Shown: one piece after another, positions 26,340-34,345 of the stretch
Layout of the letters: every line of letters starts with the position of its first letter
How positions within the stretch are numbered: the stretch's first letter is position 1
Origin: an uncultured Collinsella sp.
GTDB taxonomy: Bacteria; Actinomycetota; Coriobacteriia; Coriobacteriales; Coriobacteriaceae
Length of the DNA: 64,000 nucleotides
NCBI GenBank assembly: GCA_902493515.1
Contig: CABUPE010000008.1
Coordinates: 9,689 to 73,688, forward strand
Direction of reading: 5' to 3'
Notes under the pieces: model-generated
Database searches by the model: none
The model's input: only the letters and a program-made list of their open reading frames with translations
What the model was told of the DNA's origin: nothing
Made by a program: the position numbers and the translations under genes

Positions 26340-28259
26340 CTACTCCAGCTCAAACGCTCCGGTATAGAGCTGGTAGTAATACCCGCGCCTGGCGATCAGC
26401 TCGTCGTGGTTGCCGCGCTCGATGATGCGGCCGTGGTCCAGACAGATGATTGCGTCGGAGTTGCGCACGGTGGAGAGACGGTGCGCGATGACAAACGTCG
26501 TGCGGCCTTCCATGAGCTTGTCCATGCCGGCCTGCACGATGGCCTCGGTGCGGGTATCGATGCTCGACGTGGCCTCGTCCAGAATCATTGCCGGCGGATC
26601 GGCGACGGCGGCGCGTGCGATCGAAATCAGCTGACGCTGGCCCTGCGACAGCTGCGCGCCGTTGCCGGTGAGCATGGTGTCGTAGCCGTCGGGCAGGCGG
26701 GTGATAAAGTCATCCGCGCCCGCGAGCTTGGCCGCCGCGATGCACTCCTCGTCGGTAGCGTCCAGGTTGCCGTAGCGGATGTTATCCATCACAGTGCCGG
26801 TGAACAGGTTCACGTCCTGTAGCACGACGCCCAGCGAGCGGCGCAGGTCGGCCTTGCGGATCTTGTTGACGTTGATGCCGTCGTAGCGGATCTTGCCGTC
26901 GGCGATGTCGTAGAAGCGGTTGATGAGGTTGGTGATGGTCGTCTTGCCCGCACCGGTGGCACCGACAAACGCGACCTTCTGGCCCGGCTTGGCAAACACG
27001 GACACGCCGTGCAGTACCTCGTGGTCGGGCGTGTAGCCAAAGTCGACGTTGTCCATGACCAGGTCGCCGCGCAGCGGTACGTACTCGATCTCGCCGGTTG
27101 CGCGGTGCGGATGCTTCCACGCCCACATGCCGGTGTGGTGGTCGGCCTCCTCGAGCTGCCAGGTATCGGGGTTCACCTGAGCGTTGACAAGCGTCACATA
27201 GCCTTCGTCGGCTTCGGGCTCCTCGTCGATGAGCTCAAAGATACGGTCGGCGCCGGCGAGGCCCATGACCACGGCGTTGATCTGCTGCGAGATCTGGCCG
27301 ATCTGTCCACAGAACTGCTTGGTCATGTTGAGGAACGGCACCACGACGGCGATGGACAGCGCCATGCCCGAGATGCTCAGGTTGGGCACGCCCAGCGCTA
27401 GGAAAATGCCGCCGGCCAGTGCGACCAGCACGTAGAGCAGGTTGCCCAGGTTCATAAGGATGGGCATGAGGATGTTGGCGTACATGTTGGCCTTCTGCGA
27501 GACCTCGAAGAGCTTTTCGTTGCGCTCGTCAAAATCGGCCTCGGCGGCAGACTCGTGGCAGAATGCCTTGACGACCTTCTGGCCGTTCATGACTTCCTCG
27601 ATATGGCCCTCGACAACGCCGAGCTCGGTCTGCTGCGCAATAAAGAAGCGCGCGGAGTTGGAGCCGAGCAGCTTGGTCATAAAGGTCATAAAGGCGACGC
27701 CGGCAATAATGACCAAGCACATCCACACGCTGTAGTACAGCATGATAAAGAACACCGTGACGATGACGATGACCGTCATGAGCAGGTTGGGCAGCGACTG
27801 GCTGATCATCTGGCGCAGCGTGTCGATGTCATTGGTGTAGTGGCTCATGATGTCGCCGCGCTGGTGCGTGTCGAAGTAGCGGATCGGCAGGTCCTGCATG
27901 CGGTTGAACATCTTCTCGCGCAGCTTCTCCAGCGAGCCCTGCGTGACGATGGCCATGGCGCGGTTCCAGAAGAGCGAGGACAGGATGCCGATGCCGTAGA
28001 TGCAGGCGAGGGTGGTCACGAGCTGTGCGATCTTGGGCTGCGCGGCTCCCCAATCGCCCGACTGCCACGATTCGCTAATAATCTGCAGGGCGCTCTGAAG
28101 GAAGGTCGCGCCGATGGAGTTGATGATGGCGCAGAGCACCACGCCGGCGACGACGAGGGGCAAAAGCACGGGGTAAAAGCCAAAGAGCGTCTTGATGAGG
28201 CGCGACATGGTGCCGCCCTTGCGGTTGAGCGCGCGCTCGGCGGTCGTTGCCTTACTCAT
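26340..28259 (-). CDS. ABC exporter half-transporter (permease-ATPase fusion), second subunit
   Basis: A 639-aa type IV exporter with six hydrophobic segments in the first ~340 residues and a C-terminal ATPase. The ATPase has Walker A GATGAGKTT (~429), signature LSQGQRQ, Walker B with catalytic Glu (MILDEATSS) and the H-loop IAHRLST, so its site is complete. Its start overlaps the end of the preceding ABC gene by 8 bp. With that gene it probably forms a heterodimeric exporter of drugs, peptides or lipids. Confidence 0.92.
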   Translation of the reverse strand: MSKATTAERALNRKGGTMSRLIKTLFGFYPVLLPLVVAGVVLCAIINSIGATFLQSALQIISESWQSGDWGAAQPKIAQLVTTLACIYGIGILSSLFWNRAMAIVTQGSLEKLREKMFNRMQDLPIRYFDTHQRGDIMSHYTNDIDTLRQMISQSLPNLLMTVIVIVTVFFIMLYYSVWMCLVIIAGVAFMTFMTKLLGSNSARFFIAQQTELGVVEGHIEEVMNGQKVVKAFCHESAAEADFDERNEKLFEVSQKANMYANILMPILMNLGNLLYVLVALAGGIFLALGVPNLSISGMALSIAVVVPFLNMTKQFCGQIGQISQQINAVVMGLAGADRIFELIDEEPEADEGYVTLVNAQVNPDTWQLEEADHHTGMWAWKHPHRATGEIEYVPLRGDLVMDNVDFGYTPDHEVLHGVSVFAKPGQKVAFVGATGAGKTTITNLINRFYDIADGKIRYDGINVNKIRKADLRRSLGVVLQDVNLFTGTVMDNIRYGNLDATDEECIAAAKLAGADDFITRLPDGYDTMLTGNGAQLSQGQRQLISIARAAVADPPAMILDEATSSIDTRTEAIVQAGMDKLMEGRTTFVIAHRLSTVRNSDAIICLDHGRIIERGNHDELIARRGYYYQLYTGAFELE

Positions 28260-30066
28260 GTGCCTCGCCTCCTTCCTGGGTCTGAGCTTGCGTTACGGAT
28301 GCCTCGGTGTCGGCCTCGACGGCCTCTTCGCCCTCGGCAGACATCTTGTTCTGCGAGGTAAAGGTCTCGCGGTAGATCTCGCTCGTCTTGAGCAGCTCGT
28401 CGTGGTTACCGATCTGCGCGATGCGGCCGCCCTCCATGACGATGATGCGGTCTGCGTCCTGCACGGAGCTAATGCGCTGGGCGATGATGAGCTTGGTCGT
28501 GTTGGGCAGATAGCTTGCCAGCCCTGCGCGAATCTTGGCGTCGGTCTTGGTGTCGACGGCGCTCGTGGAGTCGTCCAGGATCAAGATCTTGGGGCGACGC
28601 AGCAGGGCACGCGCAATGCACAGGCGCTGCTTCTGACCGCCGGAAACATTGGAGCCGCCCTGTTCGATCCAGGTGTCATAGCCCTTGGGGAAGCCGTCGA
28701 CAAACTCGTCGGCGCAGGCCAGATGCGCGGCCTCGCGGACCTCTTCGTCGGTGGCGTTCGGGTCGCCCCAACGCAGGTTCTCGGCAATCGTGCCGCTAAA
28801 CAGCACGTTTTTCTGCAGCACCATGGCCACCTGGTGGCGCAGGGCGTCCAAGTCGTAGTCGCGTACATCCACGCCGCCCACGCGCACGGTACCCTCGGTG
28901 GCGTCGTACAGGCGGGCGATGAGGTTTACGAGCGTGGACTTGGCCGAGCCGGTGCCGCCGATGATGCCGATGGTCTCGCCGCTCTTAATGTGCAGGTCGA
29001 TATCGTCGAGCGCCTGGCGCTTCGCATGCGCGGAATACTTAAAGCTCACGTGGTCAAAGTCGATGGAACCGTCGGCAACCTCGAGCACGGGCTCGGCGGG
29101 ATCGGCGATCGTGGGCTCGGCGGCTAGCACCTCGGTGATGCGGTGCGCCGATTCGTCGGCCATGGTCACCATGACAAAGATCATCGACAGCTGCATCAGG
29201 CTCATAAGGATCTGGAAGCCATAGGTAAAGATCGAGGAGAGCTGGCCCACGTCGAACAGGGTGCCCTGGCTCGTGATGATGAGCTTGGAGCCCAGGTAGA
29301 TGATGACGACGAACGCGCCGTTGACGCAGATGTTCATCATGGGGTTGTTAAAGGCCAGCAGCTTCTCGGCGCGGGTGAAGTCCATTTGGACGTCGCGTGC
29401 GGCGGTCGCGAACTTCTCCTTCTCAAAGTCTTCGCGCACGTAGCTCTTGACCACGCGCATGCCGGTGACGTTTTCCTCGACGGACTCGTTAAGGGCGTCG
29501 TACTTGTGGAACACGCGCGAGAAGATGGGACGCACCTTAAAGATGATAAAGAACAGCCCAAAGCCCAGCAGCGGAATGATGACCAGGTAGACCATGGCGA
29601 CGCTGCCGCCCATGATAAATGCCATGGTAAAGGCGAAGATCAATACCAGCGGCGCGCGCACGGCGATACGGATGATCATCATAAAGGCCTGCTGCACGTT
29701 GTTGATATCGGTGGTCAGGCGCGTGACGAGCGAGGAGCTCGAGAACTCATCGATGTTGGCAAAGCTGAACGTCTGGATCTTGTAGAACAGGTCGTGACGC
29801 AGGTTCTTGGCGAAGCCGCAACTCGCATGGCTGCAGGTGACGCCGGCAGCGGCGCCAAAAGCAAGCGACGTCAGCGCGATGAGCACCAAAAAGCCCGCGG
29901 TGGGAAGCATTTCGGCTACGGTGGCGCCGTCTTTGATGGCGTCGATCATGTCGGCGGTGATAAACGGGATCATCATTTCGCAGAGCACCTCGCCAAGCAC
30001 CAGCAGCGGCGTGGCGATCGTGACCTTCTTGTAATCGCGGATGCTTCCCATGAGGGTTTTAATCAT
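28252..30066 (-). CDS. ABC exporter half-transporter, first subunit with degenerate ATP site
   Basis: A 604-aa permease-ATPase fusion. The ATPase has Walker A GGTGSAKST and signature VSGGQKQR. The catalytic glutamate is replaced by aspartate (ILDDSTSAVD) and the H-loop histidine by glutamine (IIAQRISS). These are the marks of the non-hydrolysing site in heterodimeric exporters of the TM287/288 or BmrCD type. The C-terminus carries an acidic, Gln-rich tail. It overlaps both the MarR gene (8 bp) and the second subunit gene (8 bp). Confidence 0.92.
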   Translation of the reverse strand: MIKTLMGSIRDYKKVTIATPLLVLGEVLCEMMIPFITADMIDAIKDGATVAEMLPTAGFLVLIALTSLAFGAAAGVTCSHASCGFAKNLRHDLFYKIQTFSFANIDEFSSSSLVTRLTTDINNVQQAFMMIIRIAVRAPLVLIFAFTMAFIMGGSVAMVYLVIIPLLGFGLFFIIFKVRPIFSRVFHKYDALNESVEENVTGMRVVKSYVREDFEKEKFATAARDVQMDFTRAEKLLAFNNPMMNICVNGAFVVIIYLGSKLIITSQGTLFDVGQLSSIFTYGFQILMSLMQLSMIFVMVTMADESAHRITEVLAAEPTIADPAEPVLEVADGSIDFDHVSFKYSAHAKRQALDDIDLHIKSGETIGIIGGTGSAKSTLVNLIARLYDATEGTVRVGGVDVRDYDLDALRHQVAMVLQKNVLFSGTIAENLRWGDPNATDEEVREAAHLACADEFVDGFPKGYDTWIEQGGSNVSGGQKQRLCIARALLRRPKILILDDSTSAVDTKTDAKIRAGLASYLPNTTKLIIAQRISSVQDADRIIVMEGGRIAQIGNHDELLKTSEIYRETFTSQNKMSAEGEEAVEADTEASVTQAQTQEGGEAHE

Positions 30067-30562
30067 CCAGTTCCTCCCAGGTTACGCGGATTTTTTCGAG
30101 CATCTCGGCGAGCTGTTCGCGCTCGTCGTGGGTGAGGGCGCTAAAGGCCTGTCCCCTAAAGCGAATGCGGGCTGCCTGCTCAATACGGGCCTTTTCCCAT
30201 CCCGCTTCGGTCAGGCGGATGGTGAGCTGCCGACGGTCTTTGGGATTGCGACTGCGCTCGATAAGACCGCCCAGTTCGAGCTTGGACAGAATCTCGGAAA
30301 GGGACCCCGGCTTGAGGTCGAAGTGCATGCCGAGCTCCTGTTGGGACAGCTCGCCGGTCGGCTGCTTGGCGAGTAGGCAGACAATAGGCGCCTTGCCGGA
30401 CACGCCTCCGCCGTGAAAATGCATGTAATGGCCGCAAAAGCCCAGGCCGCTCAGGATGCGCTTGGCGAGTTTGTCTTCGGCGCTGACCGCTTCGGGTATG
30501 TCTACCGGTTGCGACGGGTCACCGCCGGGCTCATGCGGAAGGACGAGTGGTTCAACACACAT
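30059..30562 (-). CDS. MarR-family transcriptional regulator of the ABC operon
   Basis: A 167-aa protein with a ~50-residue N-terminal extension and a winged-helix core: LSQQELGMHFDLKPGSLSEIL as recognition helix, then GLIERSRNPKDRRQLTIRLT as wing. First gene of the operon; it overlaps the first ABC subunit by 8 bp. Such genes usually repress their own exporter operon until a ligand binds. A possible operator lies just upstream at 30584-30619. Confidence 0.9.
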   Translation of the reverse strand: MCVEPLVLPHEPGGDPSQPVDIPEAVSAEDKLAKRILSGLGFCGHYMHFHGGGVSGKAPIVCLLAKQPTGELSQQELGMHFDLKPGSLSEILSKLELGGLIERSRNPKDRRQLTIRLTEAGWEKARIEQAARIRFRGQAFSALTHDEREQLAEMLEKIRVTWEELDD

Positions 30563-30583
30563 ATCTAAGCTTCGCTCCTTTCT

Positions 30584-30619
30584 TTAGTTAGGTAGTGGAA
30601 TTGTTTTGTGCCTAACCAA
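30584..30619. promoter_or_regulatory. Candidate MarR operator upstream of the exporter operon
   Basis: TTAGTTAGGT (30584-30593) and GCCTAACCAA (30610-30619) are inverted half-sites of the form TTRGTTAGGY separated by 16 bp, overlapping where the promoter of the minus-strand operon should lie. The type and position fit MarR autoregulation; binding is not shown by sequence alone. Confidence 0.4.
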
Positions 30620-30663
30620 TTTAGGAGCGTGAGAAATCAATGTCAAGGTACCAAACTTATTAA

Positions 30664-30705
30664 GTTACGGCGTTTTGCCAAACGCCGTAACCGCTCGACG
30701 CTGCA
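30664..30705. repeat. Hairpin plus TCGACGCTGC intergenic motif
   Basis: GTTACGGCGTTT pairs perfectly with AAACGCCGTAAC around TGCC. It is followed by TCGACGCTGC. The same order (a CGCCGTT-type hairpin, then TCGACGCTGC) is found after prfA at 63842, and a decayed form (GTCGATGCTGCGCG) at 47411. Confidence 0.5.
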
Positions 30706-30775
30706 AACGCACCCTGCGCTACACTTAGTTGCACTATGGCGCCATCGTGCCGCGCCCGACCCAAGGGGGACTCTC

Positions 30776-31600
30776 ATGAAGAACACTCAGCTGCTGCTGA
30801 TCAACGATATGTGCGGCTACGGCAAGGTCGCGCTTTCCGCCATGCTGCCGGTGCTGTCGCACATGGGCTACCGCATCCACAACCTGCCGACGGCACTTGT
30901 GTCCGATACGCTCAACTATCCCAAGTTCTACATCCACGACACCACCGAGTACGTGCGCCAGAGCCTCGCCATCTGGGAGGAGCTCGGCTTTGAGTTCGAC
31001 GCCATCTCTACCGGCTTTATCGTGACCGAGGAAGAGACGCGCATCATTTCGGACTTCTGCCACCGTCGCGCGCAAAAGGGTACCAAGGTGTTCGTCGACC
31101 CCATCATGGGCGACAACGGCAAGCTCTACGCCGGCGTGCCCGAGTCCACGATCGGTCTCATGCGCAGCCTGCTCGAGTGCGCCGACTATGCGGTGCCAAA
31201 CTACACCGAGGCGTGCCTGCTCACCGATACGCCCATTGCCGAGCAAATCACGCCCGATGAGGGCCGCACTCTTGTGGATGCCGTGCGTGCCCTGGGCGCC
31301 AAGTCGGTGGTCATTACGAGCGCTGTGGTCGACGGTGCGAATGTCGTCATCGGTTACGACCATGTGGCGGGGGAGTACTTCACGATTCCCTTCGACCTGA
31401 TCCCGGTCTATTTCCCGGGCACGGGCGACACGTTCTCGGCGGTGCTCGTCGGCCGCGTTATGGCAGGTTGGAGTCTGCAGCGCGCGACGTCCGATGCCAT
31501 GCGCGTGGTGGCTGAGCTTATCGAGCGCAATGCCGACCAAGAGGATAAGTCGGCTGGCCTTCCCATCGAGGCCTGCCTGGACGTGATTGACCATGAGTAA
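30776..31600 (+). CDS. Pyridoxal/pyridoxamine kinase-like PfkB-family kinase
   Basis: A 274-aa ribokinase-superfamily kinase of the PdxY/ThiD branch. The N-terminus NTQLLLINDMCGYGKVALSA matches the PdxK/PdxY start, where usual members read DxxGxGxxA. ADYAVPNYTEACLLT (~139) is the family's P-N-x-x-E core, and FPGTGDTFSAVL (~215) holds the catalytic Asp and anion hole. GGGGGA precedes the ATG at 30776. It overlaps the next gene by 8 bp. B6-vitamer phosphorylation is likely but other hydroxymethyl substrates are possible. Confidence 0.85.
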   Translation: MKNTQLLLINDMCGYGKVALSAMLPVLSHMGYRIHNLPTALVSDTLNYPKFYIHDTTEYVRQSLAIWEELGFEFDAISTGFIVTEEETRIISDFCHRRAQKGTKVFVDPIMGDNGKLYAGVPESTIGLMRSLLECADYAVPNYTEACLLTDTPIAEQITPDEGRTLVDAVRALGAKSVVITSAVVDGANVVIGYDHVAGEYFTIPFDLIPVYFPGTGDTFSAVLVGRVMAGWSLQRATSDAMRVVAELIERNADQEDKSAGLPIEACLDVIDHE

Positions 31601-31922
31601 TGCTGGCGAGGGCGGCGCCAAGCCTGCGGGCGGGGGCAAGCCGCTCGGCGCGCCGCGTGGCAAGCGTCCGCGTATCCGCGTGAGCTGCGTGGACCAGCTG
31701 GGTGCGTGCCGCTGCCACCATGGTCACAAGCCGGGCGACGTCTTCGACTTTGACCGCGACCGCGGCAAGATGTGTGCCATGGCCTGCCATGTGGGCTTTC
31801 CCTATATCGATATCCTGCGCTATGGCGGAACCGTGCCCGGCAACGAGCCTGGTACGGCAAAGTTCTGCTGTCCCGAGGTCGATACGCTGAACGTCTGGCT
31901 TGCCGAGATCGTCGACGAGTAG
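31593..31922 (+). CDS. Small Cys-rich protein of the TIGR04076 type
   Basis: A 109-aa protein. After a low-complexity Gly/Pro/Lys-rich start of ~25 residues comes RIRVSCVDQLGACRCHHGHK, PGDVFDFDRDRGKMCAMACH and DILRYGGTVPG, ending with KFCCPEVD. The order (V-x-V...G-C..GHK.GD.F...C..A...P....LRYGG...CPD) matches the TIGR04076 family, whose function is unknown. Six cysteines suggest metal binding or a disulfide core. It overlaps the kinase gene by 8 bp and is probably translated with it. Confidence 0.75.
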   Translation: MSNAGEGGAKPAGGGKPLGAPRGKRPRIRVSCVDQLGACRCHHGHKPGDVFDFDRDRGKMCAMACHVGFPYIDILRYGGTVPGNEPGTAKFCCPEVDTLNVWLAEIVDE

Positions 31923-31930
31923 TCGAGCGC

Positions 31931-31963
31931 AATGTGACAAAGGGACAGTTCTTTTGTCACATT
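31931..31963. repeat. GTGACAAAGGG-family palindrome, copy 3
   Basis: AATGTGACAAAGGGACAG followed by TTCTTTTGTCACATT, 9 bp after the stop of the TIGR04076-like gene. The stem has one or two mismatches near the loop. It may serve as terminator for the kinase operon. Confidence 0.8.
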
Positions 31964-32006
31964 CGCCGGTGGTGCCCCTTCTATTATGCTTGTAATCTCA
32001 AATCTC

Positions 32007-32087
32007 TGCATTTCATCCGATTTTAGGTTCTAAAAATTTTGCGTTTCATCGATAATCAAGCGTATAAAACTTTGCATTTCATTTGAT
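32007..32087 (+). promoter_or_regulatory. Three direct repeats at exact 33-bp period upstream of the AAA_14 gene
   Basis: TGCATTTCATCCGAT (32007), TGCGTTTCATCGATA (32040) and TGCATTTCATTTGAT (32073) lie 33 bp apart start to start; the last is directly before the ribosome binding site of the ATPase gene. Sequence between the repeats is AT-rich and not conserved. The layout looks like phased operator or iteron-like sites. A second AAA_14 gene at 42439 has a similar 33-bp phased set. Confidence 0.65.
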
Positions 32088-32106
32088 GATACTGAGGGGA
32101 GAGCCT

Positions 32107-33468
32107 ATGCTGCGCAGGAAAATAGCTGCAGAGCTGGAGCGCTGGCTGAAGTCTGCCGAGCAAAAGGCCTTATTCATTACGGGTTCTCGCCAGATTGGCA
32201 AAAGCTATTCGATTCGCGCATTTGGCAAAGCCAACCATGCAACCTACATCGAGCTTAACCTCATGGAAAATCGCCAGGCAAAAGATGCTCTTCTCGAGGC
32301 GCGGGATGCCGATGATTTCATCAGCAGGGTGACGCTTCTTTCGGGAAAGTCGATTGCACCAGGCAAAACGCTCGTGTTTATCGATGAGGTCCAAGAGGCC
32401 CCCGACATCATGACGATGGCAAAGTTCCTTGTTGAGGACGGGAGGTGCCGCTGGGCGTTTTCGGGGTCAATGCTCGGGACTCAGTTCAAGGGCGTCAGGT
32501 CCTATCCCGTGGGGTATGTCCACGAGCTTAGGATGTTCCCGCTCGATTTTGAGGAGTTTTGCTGGGCAACCGGGGTGAGCGAGGGGGCTCGCCAAACGAT
32601 ACGTAACGCGTGTATCAGCGAGAGGCCCATTCCTGATTACATTCATGACGCGATGATGGCAAACTTCAGGACCTATACCGTTGTCGGCGGAATGCCGGAG
32701 GTCGTGCAGCGTTTCCTTGACACGCAGGGCGACCTTGCCTCTGTTCGTCAGCTACAGTCAGAGCTCAACGAACAGTACCGACGGGATATTTCCAAGTATG
32801 CAAGCGGGCGTGCCCTTCAGGTGCAGAGCATCTACGATCAGCTCCCCATTATGCTTGAGGGCGAACACAAGCGTTTCGTGCTCAATTCCATTGACCCCAA
32901 GGCGCATTATGAGAAGTACCAGCGAGATTTTGTCTGGCTTGTCGATGCCGGCGTTGCTCTCAAAGCCGATATCGTAACCGAGCCAAAGTCGCCCCTGCTC
33001 AAGACGGCACGGCCATCGCAGTTCAAGCTATACCAATCGGATACGGGCATGTTGATGGCGCGCTACCCCGTTGGAGTCGCCCAAGCGGCGTATCTTGATA
33101 GCAAGGAGCCCAATCTGGGCGGCATTTACGAAAACGTGGTGGCCCAGCAGCTGGCTGCCCAAAATCGCCAGCTTTACTACTATCAGACAAAAAAGCGCGG
33201 TGAAGTGGACTTTGTGGTCGACGGACCGGATGGGACGGCTGTTCCGATCGAGGTTAAATCGGGCTCCTATTACCACGCGCACGCTGCGCTCGGTCATGTG
33301 CTTGATACGGCTGAATATGGCGTAAGGCTCGGGATTGTTTTCTCGAGAGGCAACGTTGAGCGCAACGGAGCGGTTCTCTATTTGCCGCTATATGCGACCT
33401 GGGCCCTTTCGGATGTTTTGGGCGACTCCTGCGCCGAGGGGATAAAGCTGGAGATCAATCCGGTCTAG
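32107..33468 (+). CDS. AAA_14/DUF4143 ATPase with PD-(D/E)XK-like C-terminus (first copy)
   Basis: A 453-aa protein. The N-terminal AAA domain has Walker A TGSRQIGKSYS (~24-34) and Walker B TLVFIDEVQEAP (~96). DUF4143 follows, and the C-terminal part has GEVDFVVDGPDG and PIEVKSG, the spaced D and ExK of a PD-(D/E)XK nuclease fold. GAGGGGAG precedes the ATG at 32107. Function in this family is poorly known. It is convergent with the tyrosine phosphatase gene. Sequence and operator layout relate it to the ATPase at 42439. Confidence 0.85.
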   Translation: MLRRKIAAELERWLKSAEQKALFITGSRQIGKSYSIRAFGKANHATYIELNLMENRQAKDALLEARDADDFISRVTLLSGKSIAPGKTLVFIDEVQEAPDIMTMAKFLVEDGRCRWAFSGSMLGTQFKGVRSYPVGYVHELRMFPLDFEEFCWATGVSEGARQTIRNACISERPIPDYIHDAMMANFRTYTVVGGMPEVVQRFLDTQGDLASVRQLQSELNEQYRRDISKYASGRALQVQSIYDQLPIMLEGEHKRFVLNSIDPKAHYEKYQRDFVWLVDAGVALKADIVTEPKSPLLKTARPSQFKLYQSDTGMLMARYPVGVAQAAYLDSKEPNLGGIYENVVAQQLAAQNRQLYYYQTKKRGEVDFVVDGPDGTAVPIEVKSGSYYHAHAALGHVLDTAEYGVRLGIVFSRGNVERNGAVLYLPLYATWALSDVLGDSCAEGIKLEINPV

Positions 33469-33479
33469 GGCCAGTCCCG

Positions 33480-33512
33480 GATGTGACAAAGGGGCAGTCC
33501 CTTCGTCACATC
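33480..33512. repeat. GTGACAAAGGG-family palindrome, copy 4
   Basis: ATGTGACAAAGGGG...CCCTTCGTCACAT, 12 bp after the stop of the first AAA_14 gene; one mismatch in the stem. Confidence 0.8.
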
Positions 33513-33515
33513 CAT

Positions 33516-33579
33516 GAGCGTGGATTTTCTTCCGTATAGAGCGCACTCGAACGCTCAAAGTGGGAGAAAATCTACGCTC
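33516..33579. repeat. Long inverted repeat between convergent genes
   Basis: GAGCGTGGATTTTCT pairs with AGAAAATCTACGCTC (14 of 15), with GAGCG / CGCTC nested inside (33540-33556). It follows palindrome copy 4 directly and lies between the convergent AAA_14 and phosphatase genes, so it may be a two-way terminator. Confidence 0.6.
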
Positions 33580-33616
33580 GATTTATGCCGTGGGCGCGGT
33601 TCGTGCGCCCACGAAC

Positions 33617-34063
33617 CTACAGCTGCTCGAGCATAGCGGTGCAACCGGCGAGCACATCGCGGTAGGTGGCATCGAAATTGCCGGTGTACCAGGGGTCGGC
33701 CACGTCGCTGGGGCGATCGGTCCAATCGAGCAGGCGCGAGATCTTGCCATCGGGGTCCTTGCCAAAGATACGGTGCAGGCCGCAGGCGTTCTCGTCGTCC
33801 ATATAGACAATGTGGTCCCAGTCGCCATACTCCGCGCGACGCACCTGACGCGCGCGATGTGCGACGACGGGAATCCCGACCTCGCGTAGTTTGGCAACGG
33901 TGCCGTGGTGTGGCGGGTTGCCGATCTCCTCGGTTGAGGTCGCTGCGGAATCAATGACAAACTCGCCCATGCGCCCAGCGCGGTGCACCAGCTCGGTAAA
34001 CACCGACTCAGCCATCGTCGAGCGGCAGATGTTTCCATAGCAGATAAAAAGAATGCGTTGCAT
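33617..34063 (-). CDS. Low-molecular-weight protein tyrosine phosphatase
   Basis: A 148-aa LMW-PTP. The active-site loop is CYGNICRS (C8-S15) at the N-terminus, matching CxxNxCRS with nucleophile C8 and R14, and the general acid lies in ADPWYTGNF near the C-terminus. The ATG at 34063 follows GGAAG. Its first codons, start codon and ribosome binding site form part of the 47-bp repeat that bounds the inserted element, so the 5' end now in use came from the element's side of the crossover. Before insertion the gene probably followed the second AAA_14 gene by 33 bp. Confidence 0.9.
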   Translation of the reverse strand: MQRILFICYGNICRSTMAESVFTELVHRAGRMGEFVIDSAATSTEEIGNPPHHGTVAKLREVGIPVVAHRARQVRRAEYGDWDHIVYMDDENACGLHRIFGKDPDGKISRLLDWTDRPSDVADPWYTGNFDATYRDVLAGCTAMLEQL

Positions 34064-34078
34064 GAGCGGCTTCCTTTC
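34032..34078. repeat. Left attachment-site repeat (attL)
   Basis: 47 bp identical to 42374-42420. On the minus strand it contains GAAAGGAAG, the ATG and codons 1 to about 11 of the phosphatase gene, so integration leaves the gene readable. Confidence 0.85.
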
Positions 34079-34345
34079 GATCGCCATCATCGAGTTCGAG
34101 TATCGCACCTACGCCCCGATGTGATGTGGCAAAGGGACAGGGTCAAATAGTTATTTCTACCTGCAATAATAACAAGATAAGACCTTTATCCCCAACACTT
34201 CTGCTGCATTCAACGAGTTGAATGGCTCTAAAAATTAGTTTCCAATAGAGGGAAGGAAATCCACTTTATTAAGGCCAGAAATCAGCCAAAAGTAAAAGCA
34301 AAAGTAGTAAAAACGTAGTACGACTCAAATTTTTACTACCAATGT

